Positions 23,001 through 36,029 of a stretch of 64,000 nucleotides of DNA are shown piece after piece. Numbering within the stretch: the stretch's first letter is position 1; every line of letters starts with the position of its first letter. The notes under the pieces were generated by a model. That model did not search any database. It worked only from the letters and a program-made list of their open reading frames with translations, and was not told the origin of the DNA. The DNA is from Ailurus styani (Eukaryota > Chordata > Mammalia > Carnivora > Ailuridae). The stretch covers positions 4,737,511 through 4,801,510 of the forward strand of contig LNAC01000276.1 of the NCBI GenBank assembly GCA_002007465.1. The letters are read 5' to 3'. The position numbers were made by a program, and so were the translations under genes.

Positions 23001-26000
23001 GACAGAGGGGGAAGCAGGCTCCCTGCCGAGCAGGGAGCCCGATGTGGGCCTCGATCCCAGGACCCTGAGATCATGACCTGAGCCGAAAGCAGAGGCTTTA
23101 ACCCACTGAGCCACCCAGGCGCCCATGCCCGTGGATTCTTACTTCTTACTTTAAAATGTCCCAGCTTTGGCCAGTGGGAGCCCTATCAGGCTGACTCAAC
23201 TGTTCTTTTGATATGTCCCCATTATTCTCTGAGCTCGTCCTCATTTTCTGGCATAATACCAGACTTACCTTGTACTTTCCACGCCCCGGTCTTAGAATCC
23301 ACTGTTTTCCCAAGGAGCCCGGGTCCGTTCAGTGGGACATGGCATTCAGGAGCCAAGATCTGGGCATCTCTCCAGTTTCTGCCTCCAAATGTACTGCCTT
23401 CTTAAAGCTACACCCAGCTTAGCCTCCTCCTCTCCCATTACAATGAAGGCTCTGAGAAAAGAGAAAAAAAATGACAATTCTCCTTTCTACTCAAGGATTC
23501 CATCCCCCTGGCACCACCTACCTTACGAGATAACTACTGTTATTTGTTTTCTGTGTGCCTCTCTGGAGTTCCTCAGGGCACATGCAAGTACATACAAATA
23601 CGGAGTCTCATTTCCCGCATGATATTTTCAAAAGACTGGATACTCGTTATGTTGCCACCCTCCCCCTTGCCCCTTGCCCCTTAATATATCTTGGGATCTT
23701 TCCATATCACTGTATGTAGACCATTTTGTTCTTTTTTCCCTTTAAAAAAATTGAGGTGAAATTGAAAAAATTAACCATTTTAAAGTGTACACTTCAGTGG
23801 TACTTAGTACATGTTGCCATCATTTCATTTACACGAAATATCTAAAATAGGTAAATCTACAGGGACAGAAGGCAAATGGGTGGCTCCCAGATGTTGGAGG
23901 TTGGGGGGGCAATAGGGACTGACCGTTTAATGGGTGATGTGTATGGGTTTTCTTCTGGGGTGATGTTTTGGGACTAGAGATTGTTCCTCATTCTTTTTAA
24001 TTGTCACTATTTTAAAATCATGGTAAAACGCGCATAACATAAAATTTACCATATTAACCATTTTGAGTGGTGGCACTAGGTACATTCACGCTGTCCATTT
24101 CCAGAACTGTTTTCATCTTGCAAAGCTGAGACTCTGTCCCCATGAAGCACTCACGCTCCACCCTTCCCTCAGCCCCTGGTAGATGATGGGAACAACCTAC
24201 TTTCTGTCTCTTTGACTTGGACTTCTCTCGGGACCTCGGATAAATGCTGTTGGTCCTTTTGAGACTGGCTTTTGCACCGAGCACACTGTTTTCAAGGTCC
24301 ATCCACGTTACAGGTGTCCTAATGCCCTTCTGCTTTAAGGCTGAATAATAGCCCATTACCTGTTCATGTCTTGATGGGCACATACCTTTTGGCTATCACG
24401 GATAACGTTCTTGTGAACATGGATGCGTAAATGTCTCTCTGAATCCCTGTTTTTAATTCCCTTGGGTAGACACCCAGGAGAGGAATGAATCGTTGGGTCA
24501 TTATCATAATTCTGTTTTTAGTTGTTGAGGAACTGCCGTCTGTTTTCTTCAGCAGCTGTACCATTTTACATTTCTGCCAGTAATGCCATGAGATTTCCAA
24601 TTTCCCTATAACCTTGCCAACACTGTCTTCTGTTTGGGTTTTGTTTGTTTTGTGGTTTTGTTTTGTTTTGTTTTACAGTAACCATCCTAACGGGGTGGAA
24701 GGAAGCACCTTTGCATTTGTTCAGACCAGGGGTTGGGCTTTCTGTAAATAGACAGATAATGCCGGTTTTCATCTTTGCAGGTCAGAGGCTCTCTTTGCGA
24801 CCTCTCACCTCTGCCAGAGAAGTGCAAAAGCATGAGAGGGCATGACCGTGTTCTAATAAAAACTTGCACTTGTGGACCTTGGCATGTGAATTTTATCCTG
24901 TCTTCACCCGCTAGGCAATATTATTCTTCCTTTAATTTTTGTCGACCATTTAAAAACATAAAATCCATTCTTGGCTTGAGGGTCATGCTAAAACAGTTGG
25001 CTGCTCAGCCTCTCAGTGTACGGCCCAGTGCCTGGCACAGCAAATGATGGTGGAATGAATGATAGTCGATGATAGTGAATGAATGGAGTGCCCCGCCAAC
25101 CTGGGCTCTTGATCCTAAGTCCCAGTCTCTGTCTGTGTCCCCAGGGTCCCCCTCAGGACCTGTCCGTTCATCTCTGGTGAGTAGAACTATATTTCTTATT
25201 TTCAACTTGAGGCCCCCTGGGGTGGGTTCCCAGGTTGAGCATGGGAATCATGCTCCAACCCATTGGTTATTCGTTTTTTGAACTCTGGGTGTTGACTGCT
25301 CGATTGAGCCCTGTACCCAGGGCTGCTGAAGAGCGAGCTAGCAAAAGAGGGTCCCTGACTCTGGGAGGTTAGGGTCTCACTGGAGAAAATGATGGTGGGG
25401 ATGGTATCAGCAGCTCCTCCCTCCTGCTTTTGGACACCTATTGCAGGTAGAACAGTGAGGGGTAGGGGTTTACAGTGTGGCTTCTGAAGCCTACTGACCT
25501 GGGTTCAAATGCTGAGTGCCACATTTCCCAGCTGTGTGACCTTGGGCCAGTAACTCAACCTCTCTGGGCTTCAGCTCTCCTTTCTGGAAAATAGATTAAT
25601 ACCCGCATCTACTTTATAGGGTTTTTATAAGGCTTTAATGAGCACCTACCTGTATAGTTCTTAGTCCTGGGCCTGGCACACAGTAAGCCTTTTATTATCT
25701 ATGATTAGATTAGATCTGTTATTATTGCGGCCATTTCATGATGACTACATTTCATCCATTCTAAAATGCACATTTTTGTCACTTTTTTTTGAAGATTTTA
25801 TTTATTTATTTGACAGAGAGAGAGACACAGTGAGAGAGGGAACACCAGCAGGGGGCGTGGGAGAGGGAGAAGCAGGCTTTCCCACAGAGCAGGGAGCCCG
25901 ATGTGGGCCTCGATCCCAGGACCCTGGGCTCATGAGCTGAGCTGAAGGCAGACGCGTAACGACTGAGCCCCCCGGGCGCCCCTTTTTTCACGTTTTAACA

Positions 26001-29000
26001 TCTCTGACATTGGAATGGCTCTTATCATCAATGGAAGATCAGTCTTCTGCCTAATTTTATGGGTAGGAGTTTTTATTTCATGATGGCCAGTGAAAGAACA
26101 GTGCCCGTTACAGTTGCTGGCATCTTCGATGATGTCACATGAGATTGTTTCATGAGTGTTGTGTCAGCACTTTAACAAGCACTTTGAATTCTCATAATAA
26201 CCATTTGCTCTTCTTCCTCCCTTTCGGCAAAGAAGGAGGAAACCGAGGCTTAGAGAGGGGAAGTGATTTGTTCAGTGTCACACAGTGAGGAAGTGAGGGA
26301 GACAGGATGGAACCCATCTGCCCCTAACTGCAGAGCCAGAACTCGCTGCCCTTTGAGAGTCACAGTAATACAAGGGGCGTCCTAACGCTCACATTTCCGG
26401 AGCTCTGGCCGCGTACCAGGTGCATCGGCTGCATTACTGCCAGTGGTGAGAAATGCCACTCTGGGAAAAAAAAATGCTGCTCTGGGGTGAGGGCAGTTTT
26501 AGCTTCCTCTTTTCAAAAGAGGAAATCAGGGCTCTGAGTGGCAAAATCAGCTCCTGAGGTCACAGAGCAACCAAGGGGCCAGAGCCAGGACTCAGACCCC
26601 ATCTGGGCCTCTCCTGCTGGGATGCAGTCATCGCGCCTGGAACTGGGTCACTCATTTCAGGTGCAAGGTTTAAGGGGGCGCCAAAAACTCAGGGATCAAG
26701 ATCCACAATAGTTCAAGGCAGCACTTAAAATAATCAAAAGCAAGGCAAACGGGGGCGCCTGGCTGGCTCAGTGGCCAAGCATGCAGCTCTTGATCTGGAG
26801 GTGAGGGGTTTAAACCCCTTGTTGGGCAGAGAGCTTACTTAAAAAAAGAAAAAGAAAAAAGAAAGGCAAACAAAAATCCGTGATAAGCAAAACATCAAAA
26901 TTATAAATAAAGAGGGGATCTGACAGGGCTGGGAGTAGAAAGGGGTGACGCAGTGAATCCCCAAGGACAGAGTCAGGTCTTGCCTTTATTTAAAGCCTTG
27001 ACGTTTTGTTCACCATGGGTTTTCTTGCAGTATTTAAAAAAATTTTTTAAATTTATTCATTTGCGAGAGATACAGAGGCAGAGCACAGCAGGGGAAGAGG
27101 CAGAGGGAGAGGGAGAAGCAGACTCCCTGCCGAGCTGGGAGCCCGACATGGGGCCCCATCCCAGGACCTGGAGATCGTGACCTGAGCTGAAGGCAGGTGC
27201 TTAACCATCTGAACCACCCAGGCGCCCCGACTGTGCATTAATTTTTAAAACTGAGTTGAGGGCGCCTGGGTGGCTCAGTGGGTTAAGCCGATGCCTTCGC
27301 CTCAGGTCATGATCTCAGGGTCCTGAGATCGAGGCCCACATCGGGCTCTCTGCTCAGCGGGGAGCCTGCTTCCTCCTCTCTCTCTGCCTGCCTCTCTGCC
27401 TGCTTGTGATCTGATCTCTCTCTCTCTCTCTGTGTCAAATAAATAAAAAAAATCTTAAAAAAAATAAATAAAACTGAGTTGAAATCCACATAACATACAA
27501 TTAACCATTTAAAGTGGCATTTATATTCATATTTACATTTCTATTACATATTTCCATATATATCAGACATAGTTTTATTTCACATCAAATTAATATATAT
27601 AATTTATGTTACATATTTACATTTGCAGCATAAGTACATCCATCTTTATATCGTCTATAATTACACATGGCCTATACTTCGTATATATAGGTTAGGTATT
27701 TACATTTATAACATAATACATTCATATTCATATTTATATCATCCATAATTGTATACTCTCTGTAATTAATATATATTATTTAGGTTACGTGTTTATGTCT
27801 ACAGCGTAAATGTTTTTATATCCAGTGGCATTTGGTACATTCCCAAGGTTGTTTGGCCATCATCACCATAAGTCCAGAACATTCCATCCCCCCAAAGGAA
27901 AGCCCGTCCCCATTCAGAGTCACCTCTAGCCCCCCAGCCCTGGCACCCACCTCTAACCCCTTCCTGTCCGTGGATGAGCCTGTCGTGGACAATTCACGCA
28001 CGTGGAACCACACCCCATGTGGCCTTCTGTGTCCGGTTCCCTCCTTGAGCGCTGTGGGCTCAGGGTCCATCCACAGGGCAGCGCGTGGGGACACCTCGCT
28101 CCCTTTATGCCGCTTTGGATTTCTTTCAGAGGGAGTGTTTTGGCTCCCTCTTTACAGTTTGTACCTGGGGCTAGTGTCTCACTGTCCTCACCCAGTTTCT
28201 GTCCTGGTGGCCACAGAGATGGGTGAACAATGGACACTCAGTAAGCGCCCATCCAAACAACGCCAAATTCCAGATTAAAGGAAAAAAAAACCCCTGCTTT
28301 TCTACACTCACACTCTCAACCAAATGTGTGGGTCCCCCCCCCAAACAGTTTGGTAGTTCTTACCTCTCAGCTGGACGTCCTGTAGTTCGGTTCATTTCTG
28401 ACACTACCCACCTGGAGATGGCTTCAGACCCCACGGATTAGGGGTTGGTTCCCACCAGACTGTCCACAGGTCAGGTGCCAATCTCAAGTCCAGCCTTCTA
28501 GGGCTTCTCACTGACCTGCTGTAAATTGTAGGCTCCCACAACTCCCTCCCTGGCTTGCACAAACTCCTAGAACTCAGGAAAACCAATTACTTAGATTACC
28601 AGTTTATTATAAAAGGGCGTGTCAGGGCGGGAGAATTCCTCTCCTCTTCAAGGTCCTTCTAGCAGGACTAAGAATCAAATTGAGACGAGACAGATCAATA
28701 GGAGAAAAATCAAATTTAAGAATCAAATTGACATGAGACAGATTAATAGGACAAAAATCAAATTTAAGAATCAAGTTGACGGAGCACCTGGGTGGCTCAG
28801 TGGGTTAGGCCTCTGCCTTTGGCTCAGGTCATGATCTCAGGGTCCTGGGATTGAGCTCTGAGTCCGGCTCCCTGCTCAGCGGGGAGCCTGTTTCCTCTCT
28901 CTGCCTCTCTGCCTACTTGTGATCTCTCTGTCAAATAAATAAATAAAATCTTAAAAAAAAAGAATCAAGTTGACACATTAATCAAGATTAATAGGACAAA

Positions 29001-32000
29001 AATCAAATTTAAGAATCAAATTGACAAGAGATGGATTAATAGGAGAAAATCAAATTTAATTTTGTATGTATAGGGAATCCACACAGACACTGAAACCCAA
29101 AGACAGTCAGGCAAAAGGAAGCATATATGTCATTCCAAACTAAGAAGGGGGCAAGGGTGTGGGACGTCAAAGGGAAGGAATGGACTTCACAGGAAGATGA
29201 AGAAGAGGAAATGTCTGGTACACAAATGTTTGCTGGGCCACTGGGGAACTGTGGGGCACAGGATTGATCAAACAGGCCTCACTAAGTTCCTCCCTGTCCA
29301 CCGCACCTCATTTATAGCCTAATGTAGGTATCTAGGGTGACTCATAGGTCAGGTCCTTCCAGAGCAGGTCCTCTGTTTGCATTCTTTTTAGGCATTTGTG
29401 GGAGAGGTTGAGTTTTTCCTGAATCTGCTGGGTTTTTATTGCTTTTTTGGTTTTTAGAGTTTTAAAATTTATTTATCAGAGCTATATGGAGAGAAAGAAA
29501 GTGAGAGAGCACAAGCAGGGGGAGCAGCAGGCAGAGGCAGAAGCAGGCTCCCCTCTGAGCAAGGAGCCCAATATGGGACTTGATCCCAGGACCCTGGGAT
29601 CATGACCTGAGCCAGGCATCCCGGGTTTTTAGTGCTTTTTAATTCAAAATGGTCTTCATGCCAAAGTGGCCCATCTTGGAACAGCCTGCCCTGGCACTGT
29701 CACCAACTTAAACATCACAGATGTGGGGGCGATGTGGACCTCTCTCCTTGCTGTATCTTGACAGGTACGCCGGCCCCATGGAGCGCGCGGGGGCAGAAAG
29801 TATCCTCACCAACCGCTCGGATGGGACGTTCTTGGTGCGGCAGAGGGTGAAGGACACAGCAGAATTTGCCATCAGCATTAAGTAACTCCTCCCTCCCTGA
29901 CCCCCTATGACCTGGGCGCTGCAGGAGCCTGGGAAGAAGGGAATGTACCATCTCTTACTGAGTTCCACAGTGCCCTGGGTGTTTTTATCCACTCTCCATC
30001 TTACTCCTTTCACTTGTCTGACAGTCCACAAGAAAGAGAAATGCCCCCCAGACAGGCTCCAGAAGGCATTTAGCACATTCTGGCAAGAGGCAGAATTCCC
30101 AGGTGGACCAATGCTATGGACCCTTTGCCTGTCTGTTGTGTGCAGTGTCTCACTCACGGTGACTCGTTTCCTGGTCGGTTTTGTAATTTTGTCTTGTGAT
30201 GTCCAGTGGGGGTTTCCCAGTGGGAATCTTGTGCTGCTGGGGTCTCCAGAGATTTTGCATTTGTTTCTGTTGATCACCAACAGGTTAATTTTTTTCTAGT
30301 GAAACATTTTAGGTTAATTCCTTAGTTTCCTAGACTGCGCAGGTGCTTTAAGTTCAAATCCCAAACCTACACGAGGGCTGGCGTGAGGTTCTGAATTTCA
30401 AGGGCGACATTTCCGTTTGGGGTCTGAGACAGATAAGCTTTCTTATGGTCCCCCATGCATTGGGTAGTTTTTCTAGAAGATGTAGCGTTTGATAGTCCAG
30501 GATTATGGGGTGTGGGTGGGTCTCAGTGCTAACCTCCACCTCCATGGACCCAGTAGCTCATCCCACGTTTCTGTGGTATCATCAAGGCATAAGCTACTTT
30601 GGTTAGCAAGATCAGCAAACCCTGTAGGGTAGCAGTTCAGTCAGTGAGCTCAATGTTTAGTTTCAACCTCATTTTTGGCCTCTGGGGATTTCCCTTTACT
30701 TTTTTGAGAGCTCAGCATTTTTTTCCCTCATTATTTCTAGTTTTCTGTGGTCAGATTTTTTTGGGGGAGGGCGTTGACAGAAGTGAGTATCTGTTCCTTG
30801 TCCTCACTAGTCTGTGGCCCGCCATATTGGTGGAAATGAGTCTCCTTTCCCATCCTGCAGATTCTAGGTCCTCCAACTTGGGGGGGAAGCACAGCTCTCG
30901 TCCTCTTTATTCTAGACCATGGTTTTCTTTGCAAGATTTTGTGACTTCTCAACAACTCTCTGAATCAGGGAAGGTGACTCCTATATACAGGAGAAGAAAT
31001 TTAGGTGCCCAGGAGAAAATCCTCCTCCCAGGGAAGGGATCCTGCTGGGGAAGCAGGAGGCAGTTTCCTCAGTCTTTGGGTTTCAGGGGTTGTTCCCCCC
31101 CTGAAGGTGTCAAGATTGTTTCTTCCATGGTTGGGGGTGTATAGCCTGGGGGGCTGAGACTGGGCAGGGGACGAGCTTGGGTCCCCAGCCTCAGGGCGCC
31201 ATGACCCCCTCGTGCCTCTCTCTCACTGCTTCCAGGTACAATGTTGAGGTCAAGCATATTAAAATCATGACAGCAGAAGGACTCTACAGGATTACAGAGA
31301 AGAAGGCTTTCCGGGGGCTTACGGTAAGGGTCAATCTACCCCAACCCCAGTCTTCTAGAATCTAGGAGGAGAATCTAGCCTTCCTTGAAGCTCCATCTTG
31401 GCCACCACCGCCCCCTTCCCACACCCAGAGCAGGCCCTCCAGCGGCACTGTGGAGCAAATGGCTTTAAACTCATTCCCCTAATGGCCAATGACGATGAGT
31501 CATAGCAGTGAGCATTTACTAAGCATTTACTGAGTGCCAGACATGCTCTGGACAGGACTCCAGCGAATCCCCTCAAACTCGCTGTGGGAGGTTCTATTTC
31601 ACACACAGGTGAAACATGTCCTTTCCTTATCTAGTGCCACAGAAGACCAGAGCTCTTTCTGTCAGACTTCAAGGCTTAGCTTTGTCTCATCTGTTCAGTG
31701 ATCTTTTCACTGAGCATTCAAACGTGTTTTTGCTTCTGTTTGGTGCCCTGTAGTTTGGGGAAAACTTTTAGACATTTTAAGCCCATTGGTCTAAGGCACA
31801 TGGATTTTGCCTATGGTCCTTAGATCCTTGAGGAGCTTTGAGTTGTCTGGAAGAAGACACAGAATTTTGCACAAAGCTGCATGTATGAGGAGGCAAGTGT
31901 CTTAGATTTCCCTTGATTCTCAAACAGATCCTTGACTCCCTGAAAGTTTAGGGACTGTTAATTTATTCCTTGGGTTCTTTTTTTTTTGTCCTCCAGACTC

Positions 32001-33192
32001 AACTCTGAAAATTTTCCCATTTTTTTATTTCTGAAAAATTTCCAAAAAGTTATTGGAATAGTGAAATGAACACTGCAAATCCTTCACTTACTAATTGTTA
32101 ATATTCTGCCTCTTTGGTGCCCTCTCTGTCAACCCCTCCCCCTGCACGTTTATTTTGCCCTATATAAGAATAAGTTGCAGACATCTAGACCCTGCACCCA
32201 AAAATACTTATCCGGAGAGCCAAGACATTCTTGTACCTCACTACAGTATCATTATTACACTCAGGAAGTTGAACATTGATGCAAAATTATTATGTAATAT
32301 ACAGTCTATTTTCCAAACTCCTGATTGCCCCAAGTATGACTTCTATAGCTCTTTTTTCATTCAGACTATAATCAAGGATCACACATTGCATTTGATTTTT
32401 ATCTCCTGAGTCTCTTTTCATTTGTTATACTGTGCCAGTCTTTTAAAAATCTCTCTCTCTCTCTTTTTTTGTCTTTCATGATACTGACATTTTTGGAGTC
32501 AAAATTAAACCATGAGACATTTTGTTTTGCCTTAGCTACTACACTCTACTGCCCCTCCCCCCTAGGGGACTGTGTTCCAGATCTGCCCATTTCCAGATGT
32601 GGGACTCTGGACAAGGAACTCGGCTTCTCTGTGACTCAGTTTCTCCGTTTATAAAATGGGAGAATCATGAATGTATTCACCTTTCATGATTATTAGGAGA
32701 TTTTGATGATGTGTGATTGCACAATGACCAGCACATAGTAGGTGTTCAGTAAACAGAATTTATTATACTAATTAATTATAAAAATAAGTCTCTTGATACC
32801 TACAGTAGGGGCTGATTCTGGTGAGCTGGTTATCAGGCAAGTTGATTATTTGGTAAATTTATTACGAAGTGACTTCTTTATTAAGAGAACTGGCTTTGCA
32901 AAATAAGTCAATCAGAGAAAGATAATTATCACATGATCTCTCTGATATGAAGAACTTGAGGGGCAGGGCAGGGGGTCAGAGGGGGTTAGGGAGGGAAAAA
33001 ATAAAACAAGATGGGATGGGGAAGGAGACAAACCAAAAGAGACTCTTAATCTCACGAAACAAACTGAGGGTTACTGGGGGTAGGAGGGTAGGGTTAGGGT
33101 GGATGGGTTATGGATATTGGGGAGGGTTTGTGCTATGGTGAGTGCTGTGAAGGTGTAAGCCTGATGATTCACAGACCTGTACCCCTGGGGCA

Positions 33193-33247
<55 letters not shown>

Positions 33248-35998
33248 GAGAACTGGCTTTAGGCAATGTGATCTCTTCACCATAAAATAGCCCTGGTTGC
33301 CCAGGAAGGGACTGAGCTCCCTTTCATGGGGAAAAGTCAAGGAGTTACTTACCAGGGAGGCCATAAAGGATAGTATCTGTCCCATTGTCCTTCTAGGAGC
33401 TGGTGGAGTTTTACCAACAGAATTCCCTAAAGGACTGCTTCAAGTCATTGGATACCACCCTGCAGTTCCCCTTCAAGGAGCCTGAGAAGAGAGCCATCAG
33501 CAAACCACCAGGTAGAGGTCTCAGGCTGGGGGCCTGTGCCCCAATTCCATCCTATTGTAAAGGGCAAGTTTGGGGATACCATGGACATCCCAGTAGGCAT
33601 ACAGAGGTCATGTCTGGTAAACAGTGGGAGCTCCTTCTCACACTAATCTGTCCCTTTGCTTTTGAGTGGTTTGCTTGTTCATTTGCTTGGGTGGAAGGTG
33701 GGACAGAGTTTACTTTTATGTTTGGGAAGATGAGGACACTAGGTACCAGAAGGGTCCTCACCCACACCTTTTAAGCCTGTATTTTTGTATCAATATCAAG
33801 GATTAATTAGTATCTATAACATTCTCTCACAAAAAGGCAAGACTTTTAGTGCACACTCTTCTCTTTTCTGTTGCACCTCTCCGCCATTGGTTCATGGACA
33901 ATATCTGGGATGTTGGATACAGTTTGCTATGAATTAAAATAATTATGACATGTTTTAGGGATTATTTCTTAACAATTACATTTAACTTCTCAAATATAGT
34001 ATCAAGAATTATTCAGATTCCATCTATATTTCTTGTTTTCATATTTTCCTTTATTTTTAAAATTCCTTATTCTGATTCAAATGTCATTTTGCTAGAGTGC
34101 ATCCTGAAGTATGTTTTTCAGAAAAGTCACATGGGTGGTTTAGTTTCTGGATTCTCATATATCCAAAAACTTTTTAAAGAGAGATTTAAAAATTAATTAT
34201 TATTAAAATATTACATTTTTGAAAAAGCAACACCAACAAAACATCAGAACTCCAATTCTCAACAGAGAATCCTCATCACCCAATGGGATAAATGTTTGTG
34301 TCTGTCTGCACATTACTTATTTGCCCTGGTGTATATAGGGATCTTAGCATACTTGGAGAAATACTACAAATCAATTTTCCATCCTACAATGTTGTTGAAT
34401 ATTTTACCATGAAAACTTATCTGTGTCTTTTCCCCCTTGTATATCTTTCTTTTATTCGCTTTCTTTTTTGACCCTTGGTCCTCTTCAGGATAATTAACAT
34501 TAACAGCCTAGAATGGATTTCTCCATATCTTCCCTCTATTCCTTTCACTATAAATATATAGACACCATTTTAAAAAATTCACAAATGGCATTATTTTCTA
34601 AACTTGAATACTGGTTGGACTAGAAGGATGATTCAGAAGTACAGTTGTGTCCTTTCAGAGCACAGGTCACCCAATACTCTGCATGAAGAAGTATTGAGGG
34701 ACCCTTTGTCTTGGTGTTACTCTCCTGAGAGCATTACCTTCCCCCAGCTGTCCCCAAATGGTGGGCAGGTGTCTGTTCCAGGCCCTTTACCCACCTCTGC
34801 TCTCCCCTACACAGCAGGGAGCACCAAGTATTTTGGCACAGCCAAAGCACGCTATGACTTCTGTGCCCGGGACCGATCAGAGCTGTCCCTCAAGGAGGGT
34901 GACATCATCAAGATCCTTAACAAGAAGGGGCAACAAGGCTGGTGGCGAGGGGAGATCTATGGCCGGGTGAGTTGGGGCAAAGCTTGGCAGCCTGGGGAAA
35001 GGGCGTGGGGCGACCTGGCTATTGCCCTGTAGCCTGGAATTGTGGAATGGAGCAGCTGGGGAGTGGCCCCTGTGGGTCTTCCCTGGTCAAAGGGGAGGAA
35101 AGGAGATAGAGATTTCATTCATTTACATAACTTGTATTTATTTATGTACACCTACTGTGTTTTGGGCATTCTGCTGGGTGCTGAGGAGACAAAAATGAGT
35201 GAGGTACAGTCATGGCCCTCATGCAACTCATAATCTAGTGATGATGATAGACATGTAACCAAGCAGGTACAACACTGAGTTGTCAGCATTGAGAGGGGGA
35301 TCACAGGGAAGGGTCGGAGCAGGACATGAGGACTTCTGAGAGCCTAAGGTGATCACTGAGGGGTGAGTACTTAACCAGGCAAGAAGGTTATAGAGGGGGT
35401 GGAAGAAAGTATTTTGGGCAGAGGCACCATCATGTGCAAATGCCCTGGGGTCAGAGAGTGATCAGCATGTTTGGGGGACACGAAGGGAGAGATTTTTGTC
35501 TGTCTTGTTCGCAGCAGTGTCACCAGTGACTGGCACATGATAGGTGCTCAATAAATATTGAATGCATGAAGAGGCATGTAACTGGAAATGGTGACTTTTG
35601 CCTTTTGTGCTTTTTTGCCTGCCTGCATTCGGACCGTCAAGAGGGACTGCAAGGTTCCTCAAAAAATTTGTTTCTACCTGGTTCTTACTTTTGTCTCATG
35701 AAAACAGAGAGTCTTCTTTATTTTATCCATGGATGAGTTCCCAGTCTCTAGAATACTGCCTCTCTTTAATGGTTTCTCAGAAATATTTGCTGAATGAAGG
35801 TAAGGACACTGGGCAGGAGCTCACATTCTACTGGGAGAAACACATGTGAAAAACCAGTCCAGATCATTACTTAGGTGAATAGTTTTGTTAAGAACTGTGG
35901 AGGGTAAGTTCAGTGTGCTGTGGAGGACAGTTGGGTTTTGAGAGAGCCTTTGGGAATTCTCAGCTATAATGAATTCACCCATCCATCCATCCATCCAT

Positions 35999-36029
<31 letters not shown>

